A DNA stretch of 64,000 nt, from assembly GCF_029350945.1 (NCBI RefSeq), contig NZ_JARKMS010000006.1:213071-277070 (forward strand), written 5' to 3'. This DNA comes from Maribacter huludaoensis (GTDB taxonomy: Bacteria; Bacteroidota; Bacteroidia; Flavobacteriales; Flavobacteriaceae). Position numbers and translations under genes: made by a program. Below are positions 36,986 through 45,752 of this stretch, in pieces (the stretch's first letter is position 1; each line of letters opens with the position of its first letter). The notes below the pieces were generated by a model. It was not told where the DNA came from. It did not search any database and saw only the letters and a program-made list of their open reading frames with translations.

Positions 36986-39013
36986 ATGGAGATTAAAACG
37001 GTATTGTATATCATTCTTGCTGCAATAGTAGCGCTCGGTATCGCTGTTTTTCAGTATATATATAAACAAAAGGCTAAAAGTAATATTCATTTACTTTTAG
37101 CCTTTTTGCGTTTTGTTGGTATTTTTGGTTTGTTATTACTTTTGGTCAACCCTAAGTTTCTACGAAAATCTTATACACTTGAAAAGCCTAATTTGGTTAT
37201 TTTAGCCGATAATTCTACTTCTATTACTGAGAATGCAAGTGATTTAGAACTTTTTGTTTCAGAATTAAAAAACGCTGAACAGGTTACTGACATATTTGAT
37301 ATTGCGTCTTATAAGTTTGGAGCAACATTAGATGTTTTTGATAGTCTTTCTTTTGCGGACAAGAATACCAATATTAATAAATCACTTACTTCCTTAAAAG
37401 AAATTTATGCACGAGAACAGACTATAATTATCTTGTTATCAGACGGTAACCAAACCATTGGTGAAGATTACAGTTATTTTAAAACAGATCAAAACAATAC
37501 TATTTATGCAGTTGTCCTTGGTGATACTACAAAGTATAAAGATATTTCTGTAGGACCTATTCTGACAAATAAATATGCATTTCTAAAAAATAAATTTCCA
37601 TTGGAAACTTATGTTTCCTATCAAGGAAATACAGCAATTTCCGCAAACTTATCGGTAAAAATGAACGATAAGATAGTGTATACGCAAAATTTGAATTTAG
37701 ATTCAGAGTCTAACTTTAAGACTATTGCCTTAGATGTTGATGCCAATACCGTAGGTATTAAAAATTTAGTTGTAGAAGTAACCAAACTGCCAAATGAACG
37801 TAATGTTCAAAATAATAAGAGAAGTACAAGTATTGAAGTTATTGATGAGAAAACTAAAATTGCATTAATATCAGATATTTTGCATCCAGATCTGGGTGCG
37901 CTGAAAAAGGCTATAGAAAGTAATAAACAGCGAGAAGTACAAATTTTAAAATCTAACACTGCAAACAGCATTTTAGATGACATTGACTTATTTGTGCTCT
38001 ACCAACCAACTTCACAGTTTAAAAAGACAATAGATTTTGTCAAAAATAAAAATGCTAATTCTTTTATAGTTACAGGGCTACAAACCGATTATTCTTTCCT
38101 GAATGATGCTGATTTAGGTTTTGAAATAGAGAATGGCTATCCTGAGCAAGAGGTTTTTGGTGTTTTGAATAATGGGTTTCCTAAATATGATATTTCTAAG
38201 TTTGATCTTACGGATTTTCCTCCTTTAGCTAGTGATGCTGGTCCCGTTACTTTTAATGTAACTCAAGAAACGCTATTAGGGACACGAATAAAAGGTTTGG
38301 ATATACAACAACCGTTGCTGGCCGTCACAGAAAAAAATAATAGTAAACAGGCTATTTTATTAGGTGAAAATCTTTGGAAATGGAGAATGCAGACCTTCAG
38401 AAATACTAACGATTTTAATAATTTTGATGAATTTATTGGCAAATTGGTGCGTTACCTAACAAGCGCTAAGAGTAAATCTAGATTAAATGTTGACTACCAA
38501 AAAGTTTACGATGGTAACGGTAATGCAGTTATTACCGCTACGTATTTTGATGAAGCATTTTTGTTTGATCAAAATGCGAAAGTTAGTATCCGTATAACTA
38601 ATACTTCAACTGATCAGGTGAAGAATATTCCTATGGTCTTAAAAAATGGATATTTTGAAGCCGATCTTTCTAACTTAATAGCCGGGTCATATGCGTTTGT
38701 GGTTTCTGTAAAAAATGATTCTAAATCAGAATCTGGAAATTTTGTTATTTCAGAATTTGATATGGAAAATCAGTTTGTATCAAGTGATAATGAAAAAATG
38801 GAAAAACTTGTGCAAAATAACGGAGGTAAATTATTTTATCCTTCTCAGATAAATGAAGTATTGAAGGTTTTGAGTGAAAACAACGCATATGTTCCTACAG
38901 AGAAAAGCACTGAAAATATCGTATCTTTGATAGACTTTAAACTGCTATTAGGGCTTATCATATTAGCCTTTGCTGCAGAATGGTTTATCAGAAAATATAA
39001 CGGATTAATTTAA
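36986..39013 (+). CDS. von Willebrand-like membrane protein
   Basis: A ~675-residue protein. Start ATG 36986 (MEIKTVLYIILAAIVALGIAV) is preferred over ATG 36932, since it opens directly into the first membrane helix and the upstream 18 codons fall in a palindromic gap. Two N-terminal membrane helices (~5-25, ~38-58) are followed by LVILADNSTSITENA, a MIDAS-like DxSxS metal site, and IIILLSDGNQTIGEDYSYF. Long beta-rich periplasmic segments come next, and a C-terminal membrane helix (LIDFKLLLGLIILAFAAEWFI). Likely an envelope adhesion or scaffold protein; function unproven. It is 10 bp ahead of the prohibitin gene. Confidence 0.78.
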   Translation: MEIKTVLYIILAAIVALGIAVFQYIYKQKAKSNIHLLLAFLRFVGIFGLLLLLVNPKFLRKSYTLEKPNLVILADNSTSITENASDLELFVSELKNAEQVTDIFDIASYKFGATLDVFDSLSFADKNTNINKSLTSLKEIYAREQTIIILLSDGNQTIGEDYSYFKTDQNNTIYAVVLGDTTKYKDISVGPILTNKYAFLKNKFPLETYVSYQGNTAISANLSVKMNDKIVYTQNLNLDSESNFKTIALDVDANTVGIKNLVVEVTKLPNERNVQNNKRSTSIEVIDEKTKIALISDILHPDLGALKKAIESNKQREVQILKSNTANSILDDIDLFVLYQPTSQFKKTIDFVKNKNANSFIVTGLQTDYSFLNDADLGFEIENGYPEQEVFGVLNNGFPKYDISKFDLTDFPPLASDAGPVTFNVTQETLLGTRIKGLDIQQPLLAVTEKNNSKQAILLGENLWKWRMQTFRNTNDFNNFDEFIGKLVRYLTSAKSKSRLNVDYQKVYDGNGNAVITATYFDEAFLFDQNAKVSIRITNTSTDQVKNIPMVLKNGYFEADLSNLIAGSYAFVVSVKNDSKSESGNFVISEFDMENQFVSSDNEKMEKLVQNNGGKLFYPSQINEVLKVLSENNAYVPTEKSTENIVSLIDFKLLLGLIILAFAAEWFIRKYNGLI

Positions 39014-39023
39014 ATAGACACTA

Positions 39024-39839
39024 ATGGATAAGTTACCTAAGATTGCGTTGCCCGCAATATTTATTTTTATTGTAATTGTAATTGCAATTTCAAAATCAAC
39101 TGTAACAATAGACTCTGGTCAAGCGGGAGTATTGTACAAAACATTTGGCGATGGTGTAGTAACGGATGAACCGCCAATGGGAGAAGGTTTTCATATTGTA
39201 GCACCATGGAATAAAGTTTTTATTTATGAAGTAAGGCAGCAAGAAGTTTTTGAGAAAATGAATGTGCTTTCTAGTAATGGTCTAGATATAAAATTGGATG
39301 CTTCGGCTTGGTTTCAGCCTAAGTTTAATGAATTAGGGAAATTACATCAAGAAAAGGGTGAAGATTACGTACAACGTGTTCTTTTGCCAACTATACGTTC
39401 AGCCGCCCGTTCTGTTGTTGGTCGTTATACACCAGAGCAGTTATATTCTAGTAAAAGAGACGCAATTCAAGCTGAAATATTTGAAGAGACCAAAAAGATT
39501 GTGGAAGACGAGTACATTCAATTAAACGAAATATTGGTACGTGATGTAACTTTGCCACCAACAATTAAAGAGGCTATTGAAAGAAAGTTGCGCCAAGAAC
39601 AGGAATCTTTGGAATATGAGTTTCGTTTGGTAACGGCCAAGAAAGAAGCGGAAAAAGTAACTATTGAAGCCCAAGGTAAAGCAGATGCCAACAGAATTTT
39701 AAGTGCTTCCTTAACTGATAAAATACTCCAGGACAAAGGTATAGATGCTACTTTAAAGTTGTCCGAATCACCTAATTCTAAAGTGATTGTCGTGGGTGGT
39801 GGTGAATCTGGTCTACCTTTAATTTTAGGTAACAACTAA
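39024..39839 (+). CDS. Prohibitin/SPFH-family membrane protein
   Basis: A 271-residue SPFH protein. One N-terminal membrane helix (LPAIFIFIVIVIAISKS), the SPFH/band-7 domain (TVTIDSGQAGVLYKTFGDGV, EGFHIVAPWNKVFIYEVRQQEVF), RSVVGRYTPEQLYSSKRDAIQAEI, then a coiled-coil region rich in E/K/A (RQEQESLEYEFRLVTAKKEAEKVTIEAQGKADANR) and a glycine-rich end. Such proteins form ring assemblies in the membrane and often hold proteases. The close upstream VWA-like gene suggests a joint envelope role (inference). Confidence 0.92.
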   Translation: MDKLPKIALPAIFIFIVIVIAISKSTVTIDSGQAGVLYKTFGDGVVTDEPPMGEGFHIVAPWNKVFIYEVRQQEVFEKMNVLSSNGLDIKLDASAWFQPKFNELGKLHQEKGEDYVQRVLLPTIRSAARSVVGRYTPEQLYSSKRDAIQAEIFEETKKIVEDEYIQLNEILVRDVTLPPTIKEAIERKLRQEQESLEYEFRLVTAKKEAEKVTIEAQGKADANRILSASLTDKILQDKGIDATLKLSESPNSKVIVVGGGESGLPLILGNN

Positions 39840-39875
39840 TACACGTGTAACATTATTTTTGTTTCATTTTAAACT

Positions 39876-39904
39876 TTTGTTTTGTGAAATGAAAAATACC
39901 TTTT
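39876..39904 (+). promoter_or_regulatory. Candidate promoter of the histidine operon
   Basis: TTTG at 39876-39879, a 17-base spacer, then TACCTTTT at 39897-39904 (one base from the TAnnTTTG consensus). It lies 14 bases before the leader-peptide ATG, giving a very short 5' leader, as in classical attenuators. Confidence 0.5.
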
Positions 39905-39918
39905 ACTTTTACATCAGA

Positions 39919-39972
39919 ATGAAAAACAGAACTACACATCATCATTTCCATATTCACGCTCAGGCGAGGTAG
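39919..39972 (+). CDS. hisL: Histidine operon leader peptide
   Basis: A 17-codon ORF translating to MKNRTTHHHFHIHAQAR, ending in TAG at 39970-39972. Five of seven consecutive codons (39937-39957) are histidine: three CAT, then CAT and CAC separated by TTC and ATT. It lies 102 bp before hisG, directly upstream of a hairpin terminator. This is the layout of classical ribosome-mediated attenuation, as in enterobacterial his leaders (MTRVQFKHHHHHHHPD), but with an unrelated sequence apart from the His run. The GCT CAG GCG codons also form one arm of the antiterminator. Confidence 0.9.
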   Translation: MKNRTTHHHFHIHAQAR

Positions 39973-40035
39973 GAATGTATTGTAGTAGAACAACATATTT
40001 AAAAACCCGTTTGAGCAATCAAACGGGTTTTGTAT
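39958..40035 (+). promoter_or_regulatory. Histidine operon attenuator (antiterminator / terminator)
   Basis: Terminator: AAAACCCGTTTG (40002-40013) pairs perfectly with CAAACGGGTTTT (40020-40031), 12 bp, loop AGCAAT, with a T-rich tail. Competing antiterminator: GCTCAGGCG (39958-39966, inside the leader ORF) pairs with CGTTTGAGC (40008-40016) over 9 bp with two G-U pairs, consuming half of the terminator's left arm. A ribosome stalled at the first His codons (39937-39945) leaves 39958-39966 free, so the antiterminator forms and hisG is transcribed. A ribosome at the TAG covers that arm and termination follows. Confidence 0.88.
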
Positions 40036-40073
40036 TTAAATCTCTTTTGGTTGCCAAGCATTAAATTAAAACA

Positions 40074-40931
40074 ATGACAAAAATTAGAATTGCTATTCAG
40101 AAATCGGGAAGACTTAATGAGGAATCCCTTCAAATTTTAAAGGACTGCGGAATTTCAATTGATAACGGCAAAGATCAATTAAAAGCATCTTCAAGAAATT
40201 TTCCAATGGAGGTTTTTTATCTAAGAAATGGTGACATCCCGCAGTACTTAAGAGATGGTGTAGTAGATATTGCTATTATCGGAGAAAATGTATTGATTGA
40301 AAAAGGAGAAGATATTTCCATTGCAGAAAAATTGGGCTTCTCTAAATGTAAAGTTTCCTTGGCCGTACCAAAATCCGTTAAATATAATTCGGTAAAGGAT
40401 TTTGAGGGTAAACGTATTGCTACTTCTTACCCAAATACAGTACTTAACTATTTGAAGGATAAAGGGGTTAAGGCAGACCTGCACATTATTAACGGTTCTG
40501 TTGAAATAGCGCCCAATATTGGACTTGCAGATGCCATTTGTGATATTGTATCTAGTGGTAGTACTTTATTCAAGAATAACTTGAAAGAAGTAGAAGTAAT
40601 GCTTACCAGTGAGGCGGTGTTGGCGGTTTCTCCCAAAATATCAAAAGAGCGAAGAGAATTGCTTGAGAAACTACAATTCAGAATTCAATCGGTTTTGCGC
40701 GCAAGAGCTTCAAAGTATGTCTTGTTGAATGCGCCAAATGATAAATTAGAAGGTATTTTGAAATTGCTACCGGGCATGAGGAGTCCTACAGTTTTACCTT
40801 TAGCGGATGCGGGATGGAGTTCTGTGCATACCGTAATCAATAAAGATACTTTTTGGGAAGTAATAGATGAATTAAAGAAAGCCGGTGCAGAAGGTATCTT
40901 GGTTTGCCCAATTGAAAAGATGGTATTGTAA
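40074..40931 (+). CDS. hisG: ATP phosphoribosyltransferase
   Basis: A 285-residue long-form HisG, first and rate-setting step of histidine synthesis (PRPP + ATP). RIAIQKSGRLNEESLQILKDCGI at the start, VVDIAIIGENVLIE, KRIATSYPNTVLNYL, ADAICDIVSSGSTL (the PRPP-binding E/D and GS-rich loop). Residues ~210-285 form the ACT-like regulatory domain (PTVLPLADAGWSSVHTVINKDTFWEVIDEL) for histidine feedback, so no HisZ is needed. First gene after the attenuator. Confidence 0.97.
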   Translation: MTKIRIAIQKSGRLNEESLQILKDCGISIDNGKDQLKASSRNFPMEVFYLRNGDIPQYLRDGVVDIAIIGENVLIEKGEDISIAEKLGFSKCKVSLAVPKSVKYNSVKDFEGKRIATSYPNTVLNYLKDKGVKADLHIINGSVEIAPNIGLADAICDIVSSGSTLFKNNLKEVEVMLTSEAVLAVSPKISKERRELLEKLQFRIQSVLRARASKYVLLNAPNDKLEGILKLLPGMRSPTVLPLADAGWSSVHTVINKDTFWEVIDELKKAGAEGILVCPIEKMVL

Positions 40932-40934
40932 AAT

Positions 40935-40964
40935 AGTATTAAGTACTAAGTATTAAGTAGTATT
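40935..40964 (+). repeat. AGTATTAAGTA-type repeat in the hisG-hisD gap
   Basis: A 30-base stretch made of iterated AGTATTAAGTA/AGTACTAAGTA units just after the hisG stop. The same unit recurs in three more gaps of this operon. Here only one arm is seen; the remaining 93 bases of the gap show no second arm. Confidence 0.65.
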
Positions 40965-41057
40965 ATTTGGAATTGATATTAGATGGAAATGTTCATTGTT
41001 CTATTTACATTTCGTAAACCAAAAACGAACAACCATCAACGAACAATTAAATAAATA

Positions 41058-42341
41058 ATGAATAAAATATATAATCCACAGAGAGCAGATTGGAACAACG
41101 TTTTAAAACGACCTACGCAAACCGTTGCTGATATTGAAGGTTTGGTGAATGGTATTTTTGAAGAAGTACGATCAAATGGTGACGATACCATTAAAAAGTA
41201 TACCGAACAATTTGATAAGGTGGTCTTGGAAAATATGCTTGTGACAAAGACCGAAATTGAAGATGCTCAAAAATTGGTTTCGGATGATTTGAAAGAAGCT
41301 ATAAAGCTTGCAAAATCTAATATAGAGGTATTTCATAAAGCTCAAAAAACTGAGCGTATTGAAGTGGAAACTGCTGCGGGAGTTTCTTGCTGGCAAGAGA
41401 AAAGACCTATACAGAAGGTAGGATTGTATATTCCTGGCGGTACGGCACCTTTATTTTCCACTATTTTAATGCTGGCCGTGCCTGCAGCTATAGCTGGCTG
41501 TAAAGAAATAGTATTGTGCTCCCCACCGGATAAGGATGGTAAACTAAACCCGGCTATACTATATACGGCAAATTTATGTGGTGTCACCAAAATAGTAAAA
41601 GTAGGAGGTATACAGGCTATTGCAGGAATGACCTTTGGTACAGCCACTATTCCGCAGGTATATAAAATATTTGGACCGGGTAACCAATATGTAACCGTCG
41701 CCAAACAGATTGCCACTAAGTATGGTGTAGCCATAGATATGCCGGCAGGTCCTTCAGAATTATTGGTGGTTGCAGATGATTCTGCAAACGCCGCCTTTGT
41801 TGCTTCAGATTTACTGAGTCAGGCTGAACATGGCGTAGATAGTCAGGTAATTTTGGTATCGACTTCAAAAAGTATGATCGATGCTGTTGAGAAGAAAGTA
41901 GCGCTACAATTAGAAGAATTGCCACGTAAGGAAATCGCAAAGCAGGCAATTGCAAATAGTAAATTAATATATGTTGATAACGATCAAGATGCTATTGATT
42001 TAATAAATGAATACGGACCGGAACATTACATTGTTTGTGTAGAAAATGAAGATTTCTACATTGACAACACCCAAAATGCAGGTTCAGTGTTCATAGGAAA
42101 TTATACGCCTGAAAGTGCCGGTGATTATGCATCGGGTACCAATCATACCTTACCTACCAATGGTTATGCCAAGCAATACAGCGGTGTAAACTTAGATAGT
42201 TTTATGAAGAGTATGACCTTTCAAAAGATAAATGAAAAAGGAATCCAAACCATAGGTAATGCAATTGAGCTAATGGCTGAAGCAGAAGGCTTGCAGGCTC
42301 ACAAGAATGCTGTGACCTTAAGATTAAACAGTTTAAAATAA
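41058..42341 (+). CDS. hisD: Histidinol dehydrogenase
   Basis: A 427-residue HisD, the last two steps of the pathway (L-histidinol to L-histidine, two NAD-dependent oxidations, zinc). GLYIPGGTAPLFSTILMLAVPA, KIFGPGNQYVTVAKQIA, AIDMPAGPSELLVVADDSANAAFVASDLLSQAEHGVDSQV and ASGTNHTLPTNGYAKQYSGV are family signatures, with zinc ligands in QAEHG and the DYASGTNH region. It follows a repeat-bearing 126-bp gap. Confidence 0.97.
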   Translation: MNKIYNPQRADWNNVLKRPTQTVADIEGLVNGIFEEVRSNGDDTIKKYTEQFDKVVLENMLVTKTEIEDAQKLVSDDLKEAIKLAKSNIEVFHKAQKTERIEVETAAGVSCWQEKRPIQKVGLYIPGGTAPLFSTILMLAVPAAIAGCKEIVLCSPPDKDGKLNPAILYTANLCGVTKIVKVGGIQAIAGMTFGTATIPQVYKIFGPGNQYVTVAKQIATKYGVAIDMPAGPSELLVVADDSANAAFVASDLLSQAEHGVDSQVILVSTSKSMIDAVEKKVALQLEELPRKEIAKQAIANSKLIYVDNDQDAIDLINEYGPEHYIVCVENEDFYIDNTQNAGSVFIGNYTPESAGDYASGTNHTLPTNGYAKQYSGVNLDSFMKSMTFQKINEKGIQTIGNAIELMAEAEGLQAHKNAVTLRLNSLK

Positions 42342-42384
42342 CGTCATTTTGGCTATGCTCTATGACCAATTCAATGTTGAACTA

Positions 42385-43431
42385 ATGAGTTTCAATTTAA
42401 ACAATATTACAAGGGAAAACGTTAAGGGTTTAAGTCCGTATTCTTCGGCACGTGACGAATATGTGTCCGATGGTTCTACCATGGTTTTCTTAGATGCTAA
42501 TGAAAATCCGTTTGAAAACGGAGTTAATAGATATCCTGATCCACAACAACGTGGTCTAAAGGCTATTTTAGCTGAACAGAAAGGAATCCAGGAAGAAAAC
42601 ATACTTTTAGGCAATGGTAGTGATGAAGTTTTGGATCTGTTGTTCAGAGCCTTCTGTGAGCCTAAACAGGATAATATTATCACCTTGCCACCAACATACG
42701 GCATGTATAAGGTACTTTCGGGTATTAATTTAGTCGAAAATAGAGAAGTATTACTGTCTACTGAATTTCAGCCGAATATTGCAGAAATTAAAAAGGCAAT
42801 TGATGAGCATACCAAATTGTTGTTTATCTGTTCTCCAAATAATCCTACGGGGAATAGTTTCTCTACTGCAATCATTGAAGAGCTTTTACATTCTTTTAAT
42901 GGGCTAGTGGTTATCGATGAAGCGTATATCGACTTTTCATCCGAAGAAAGCTGGGTATCTAAATTAGCAGATTATTCTAATTTGATTGTTACTCAGACCT
43001 TATCAAAAGCTTACGGCATGGCAGGTATTCGTTTGGGTTTATGTTTGGCATCTGCAGAGATTATCGCGGTAATCAATAAAATTAAACCGCCGTATAATGT
43101 CAATCAGCTTACTCAAGATAGGGCTATTGAAAGAGTGTCTGACCAAAAAGCCGTTCAGACAGAAGTTGCTTCCATTCTTGCAGAGCGTGAAAAGCTGATG
43201 GAAACATTGAAAACCATATCTTTTGTTTCTACTATTTATCCTACCGATGCTAATTTTATTCTGGCCAAGGTTGATAATGCTACACGTCGTTATAATCAGT
43301 TATTGGAAAAAGGTATAGTTGTACGTAACCGAACTACGCAACCCTTATGCGAAAATACGCTTAGATTTACCGTGGGTACATCAGAAGAAAATAATATTGT
43401 AATTACCGCTTTAAGAGCACTATCAAGCTAA
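42385..43431 (+). CDS. hisC: Histidinol-phosphate aminotransferase
   Basis: A ~348-residue class I/II PLP aminotransferase. I chose ATG 42385 ([26 protein letters not shown]), which aligns with the E. coli HisC start before the PYxSAR segment; an earlier ATG at 42355 or TTG at 42349 would add 10-12 residues of uncertain value. Motifs: [53 protein letters not shown], and the PLP lysine in [14 protein letters not shown]. It converts imidazole acetol phosphate to histidinol phosphate. One base separates it from hisB. Confidence 0.95.
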   Translation: MSFNLNNITRENVKGLSPYSSARDEYVSDGSTMVFLDANENPFENGVNRYPDPQQRGLKAILAEQKGIQEENILLGNGSDEVLDLLFRAFCEPKQDNIITLPPTYGMYKVLSGINLVENREVLLSTEFQPNIAEIKKAIDEHTKLLFICSPNNPTGNSFSTAIIEELLHSFNGLVVIDEAYIDFSSEESWVSKLADYSNLIVTQTLSKAYGMAGIRLGLCLASAEIIAVINKIKPPYNVNQLTQDRAIERVSDQKAVQTEVASILAEREKLMETLKTISFVSTIYPTDANFILAKVDNATRRYNQLLEKGIVVRNRTTQPLCENTLRFTVGTSEENNIVITALRALSS

Positions 43432-43432
43432 T

Positions 43433-44569
43433 ATGAAAAAAAGAGTACTATTTATAGACCGTGACGGTACAATTATAAAAGAAACTGTAGATGAGCAGAT
43501 CGATGCATTTGAGAAAATGATTTTCTATCCTAAGGCATTTACATATTTAGGTAAAATAGCGAAAGAATTGGATTATGAATTGGTCATGATTACCAACCAA
43601 GACGGATTGGGTACAGATGTATTTCCAGAGGATACCTTTTGGCCGGTTCATAATTTCATACTTAAGTCTTTCGAGAATGAAGGCGTTGTTTTTGATAAGG
43701 TTTTTCTTGACCGTACTTTTCCCCATGAAAATGCCGACACTAGAAAACCTGGCACCGGATTATTGACCGAATATTTTTCCGAGGATTATGATCTGGAGAA
43801 TTCCTTTGTGATCGGTGACCGATTAACGGATATGGAATTGGCTAAAAACCTTGGTTCTAAAGGGATTTTCATTAACGATAATACCAATCTTGGTACCGGT
43901 GAAATCACAGTAAAGCGTGATGAATTAGATAGCCATATTGCTATTGAAAGTAATGATTGGGAAAAGATATATGAGTTTTTAAAGCTGAATGATAGAACGG
44001 CTGAAATTCATAGAAAGACCAATGAAACCGATATTGCCATACAATTGAACTTAGACGGTACCGGTAAAAGTGATATCAAAACCGGATTGGCATTTTTTGA
44101 CCATATGCTAGACCAATTGGCTCGTCATGGGCAAATGGATTTAACCATTAAGGTTGATGGTGATTTAGAAGTTGATGAACACCATACTATTGAAGATACC
44201 GGTATTGCCTTAGGTGAAGTTTTTCATAATGCCTTAGGGAATAAACTAGGCATAGAACGTTACGGATTCTGTTTACCAATGGACGATTGTTTGGCGCAAT
44301 CCGCTATTGATTTTGGTGGCAGAAATTGGCTAGTATGGGATGCAGACTTTAAGCGTGAAATGGTAGGGGACATGCCAACTGAAATGTTCCACCATTTCTT
44401 TAAGTCTTTCACAGACGGAGCAAAAGCTAATTTGAACATTAAAGCCGAAGGTACCAACGAACATCATAAAATAGAAGCTATATTCAAAGCCTTTGCAAAA
44501 AGCATCAAAATGGCGGTAAAAAGAGATGTAAAAAAGATGGTGTTACCAAGTACTAAAGGAGTTCTATAA
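43433..44569 (+). CDS. hisB: Bifunctional histidinol-phosphatase / imidazoleglycerol-phosphate dehydratase
   Basis: A 378-residue fusion. Residues ~1-165 are a HAD phosphatase (LFIDRDGTI with the nucleophile Asp; [29 protein letters not shown]). Residues ~185-378 are IGP dehydratase: [48 protein letters not shown] with the Mn-binding histidines. It covers steps 6 and 8 of the pathway in one chain, as in enterobacteria. Confidence 0.97.
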   Translation: MKKRVLFIDRDGTIIKETVDEQIDAFEKMIFYPKAFTYLGKIAKELDYELVMITNQDGLGTDVFPEDTFWPVHNFILKSFENEGVVFDKVFLDRTFPHENADTRKPGTGLLTEYFSEDYDLENSFVIGDRLTDMELAKNLGSKGIFINDNTNLGTGEITVKRDELDSHIAIESNDWEKIYEFLKLNDRTAEIHRKTNETDIAIQLNLDGTGKSDIKTGLAFFDHMLDQLARHGQMDLTIKVDGDLEVDEHHTIEDTGIALGEVFHNALGNKLGIERYGFCLPMDDCLAQSAIDFGGRNWLVWDADFKREMVGDMPTEMFHHFFKSFTDGAKANLNIKAEGTNEHHKIEAIFKAFAKSIKMAVKRDVKKMVLPSTKGVL

Positions 44570-44570
44570 T

Positions 44571-44646
44571 AGTACAAAGTATTAAGTATAAAGTATTAAA
44601 TCGTTCTAAGATTTACTTTGTACTTCATACTATGTATTTAATACTA
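44571..44646 (+). repeat. Two-armed AGTATTAAGTA-type repeat between hisB and hisH
   Basis: Left arm AGTACAAAGTATTAAGTA (44571-44588, continuing to ~44602) and right arm ATTTACTTTGTACTTCATAC (44611-44630, continuing to 44646) face each other and can fold as an imperfect hairpin with no gene inside. It fills almost the whole gap and ends 6 bases before the hisH ATG. Confidence 0.72.
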
Positions 44647-44652
44647 GTTTTA

Positions 44653-45234
44653 ATGAAAATTGTAATCATAAATTACGGCGCCGGAAATATACAGAGCATA
44701 AAATTAGCCATCAAAAGGTTAGGTTTTGATGCTGTTTTAAGTAGCGATGCCGAGGAAATAAAAAATGCCGATAAAGTAATTTTTCCGGGAGTAGGCGAGG
44801 CAAGCAGTGCTATGAAAATGCTGTTGAATAGTGGTCTGGATAGCATATTACCAACCTTAAAACAGCCTGTTTTAGGTATTTGTTTAGGCATGCAATTAAT
44901 GTGTAATTCATCTGAAGAGGGGAATACCAAAGGATTGGGCATTTTTGATGTTGATGTCATTAAATTTGATACTAGCGTAAAGGTTCCTCAAATTGGTTGG
45001 AATCAAATATCGAACCTAAAATCAGATTTGTTTGGCTCCATTGCCGAGGATGAGCATATTTACTTGGTTCATAGCTTTTATGCCCCGTTGTGTAACGAAA
45101 CTATAGCTCAATGCTCATACGGACTTAACTATAGCGCAGCATTACAAAAAGGTAATTTTTACGGTACGCAGTTTCACCCAGAAAAATCAAGTGATGTTGG
45201 AGAAAAAATATTAGAGAATTTTTTAAAAATGTAA
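44653..45234 (+). CDS. hisH: Imidazole glycerol phosphate synthase, glutamine amidotransferase subunit
   Basis: A ~193-residue class I glutaminase that supplies ammonia to HisF. Start ATG 44653 (MKIVIINYGAGNIQSIKLAI) is preferred; the seven codons before it (from 44632) lie in the repeat. Nucleophile cysteine in GICLGMQLM near residue 77; PQIGWNQI; catalytic His/Glu in YGTQFHPEKSS. Full length. Confidence 0.96.
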   Translation: MKIVIINYGAGNIQSIKLAIKRLGFDAVLSSDAEEIKNADKVIFPGVGEASSAMKMLLNSGLDSILPTLKQPVLGICLGMQLMCNSSEEGNTKGLGIFDVDVIKFDTSVKVPQIGWNQISNLKSDLFGSIAEDEHIYLVHSFYAPLCNETIAQCSYGLNYSAALQKGNFYGTQFHPEKSSDVGEKILENFLKM

Positions 45235-45242
45235 TGTTTAGT

Positions 45243-45293
45243 AGTAAGTACAGAGTACAAAGTATTAAGTAAAAAGTACTGGGTATTAAATAG
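45243..45293 (+). repeat. Left inverted arm flanking the four-helix-bundle gene
   Basis: AGTA-type repeat whose part at 45259-45289 is the reverse complement of 45701-45731 at 26 of 31 positions, including the 19-base identical core AGTATTAAGTAAAAAGTAC. It abuts the start codon of the broken four-helix-bundle gene at 45294. Confidence 0.8.
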
Positions 45294-45644
45294 ATGAATA
45301 ATTATAGAGAACTACATATTTGGAAAAAAGGGATGTAGCTTGTTGAGGAAATTTATTTCTTATCAAAGAAATTACCGGATGATGAAAAATTTGGTTTGAC
45401 TTCTCAGATTAAAAGTTGTAGTGTTTCTATACCATCAAATATTGCAGAGGGAGCAGGTAGAAATTCGAATAAAGAATTCGCCCATTTCCTTAGTATTGCA
45501 AATGGCTCAACCACAGAACTTGAAACACAATTAATACTAATTGTAAACTTAAAATTTGTACCTGAGTCCGATATTAATAAAGCATTGGTGTTATGCCAAG
45601 AAATTAAGAACATGAATTATGCTTTACAAAAAAGCTTAAAATAA
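45294..45644 (+). pseudogene. Four-helix-bundle (23S rRNA IVS/S23-type) gene with in-frame stop
   Basis: From ATG 45294 the frame reads MNNYRELHIWKKGM, then TAG at 45336-45338, then continues without a break to the TAA at 45642-45644: LVEEIYFLSKKLPDDEKFGL, TSQIKSCSVSIPSNIAEGAG, RNSNKEFAHFLSIANGSTTE and so on to ALQKSLK. This is a typical ~117-residue four-helix-bundle protein of the family found in 23S rRNA intervening sequences, with the IPSNIAEGAGR signature. One base change (for example GAG or AAG to TAG at codon 15) explains the break. Restart at a later TTG would lose the first helix. It is flanked by inverted repeats and sits between hisH and hisA. Confidence 0.85.
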
Positions 45645-45695
45645 TGATAGTTAACATAAGTAAGATGTATAAAATTTAGTAATAACTTATTCCTA

Positions 45696-45739
45696 AGGAC
45701 TTAATACTTTGTACTTTTTACTTAATACTAAAGACTTAA
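45696..45739 (+). repeat. Right inverted arm flanking the four-helix-bundle gene
   Basis: Holds GTACTTTTTACTTAATACT (45711-45729), the exact complement of the core of the left arm, plus further matching TTAATAC at 45701-45707. It lies 52 bases after the pseudogene stop and 14 before the hisA ATG. Confidence 0.8.
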
Positions 45740-45752
45740 CACAACTATTAAA

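Noticed and set aside
45294..45644. TAG readthrough or recoding (for example pyrrolysine) in the four-helix-bundle gene
   Set aside because: No downstream structure specific to recoding was seen, homologues have an ordinary residue there, and mobile-type genes decay often. A point mutation is simpler.
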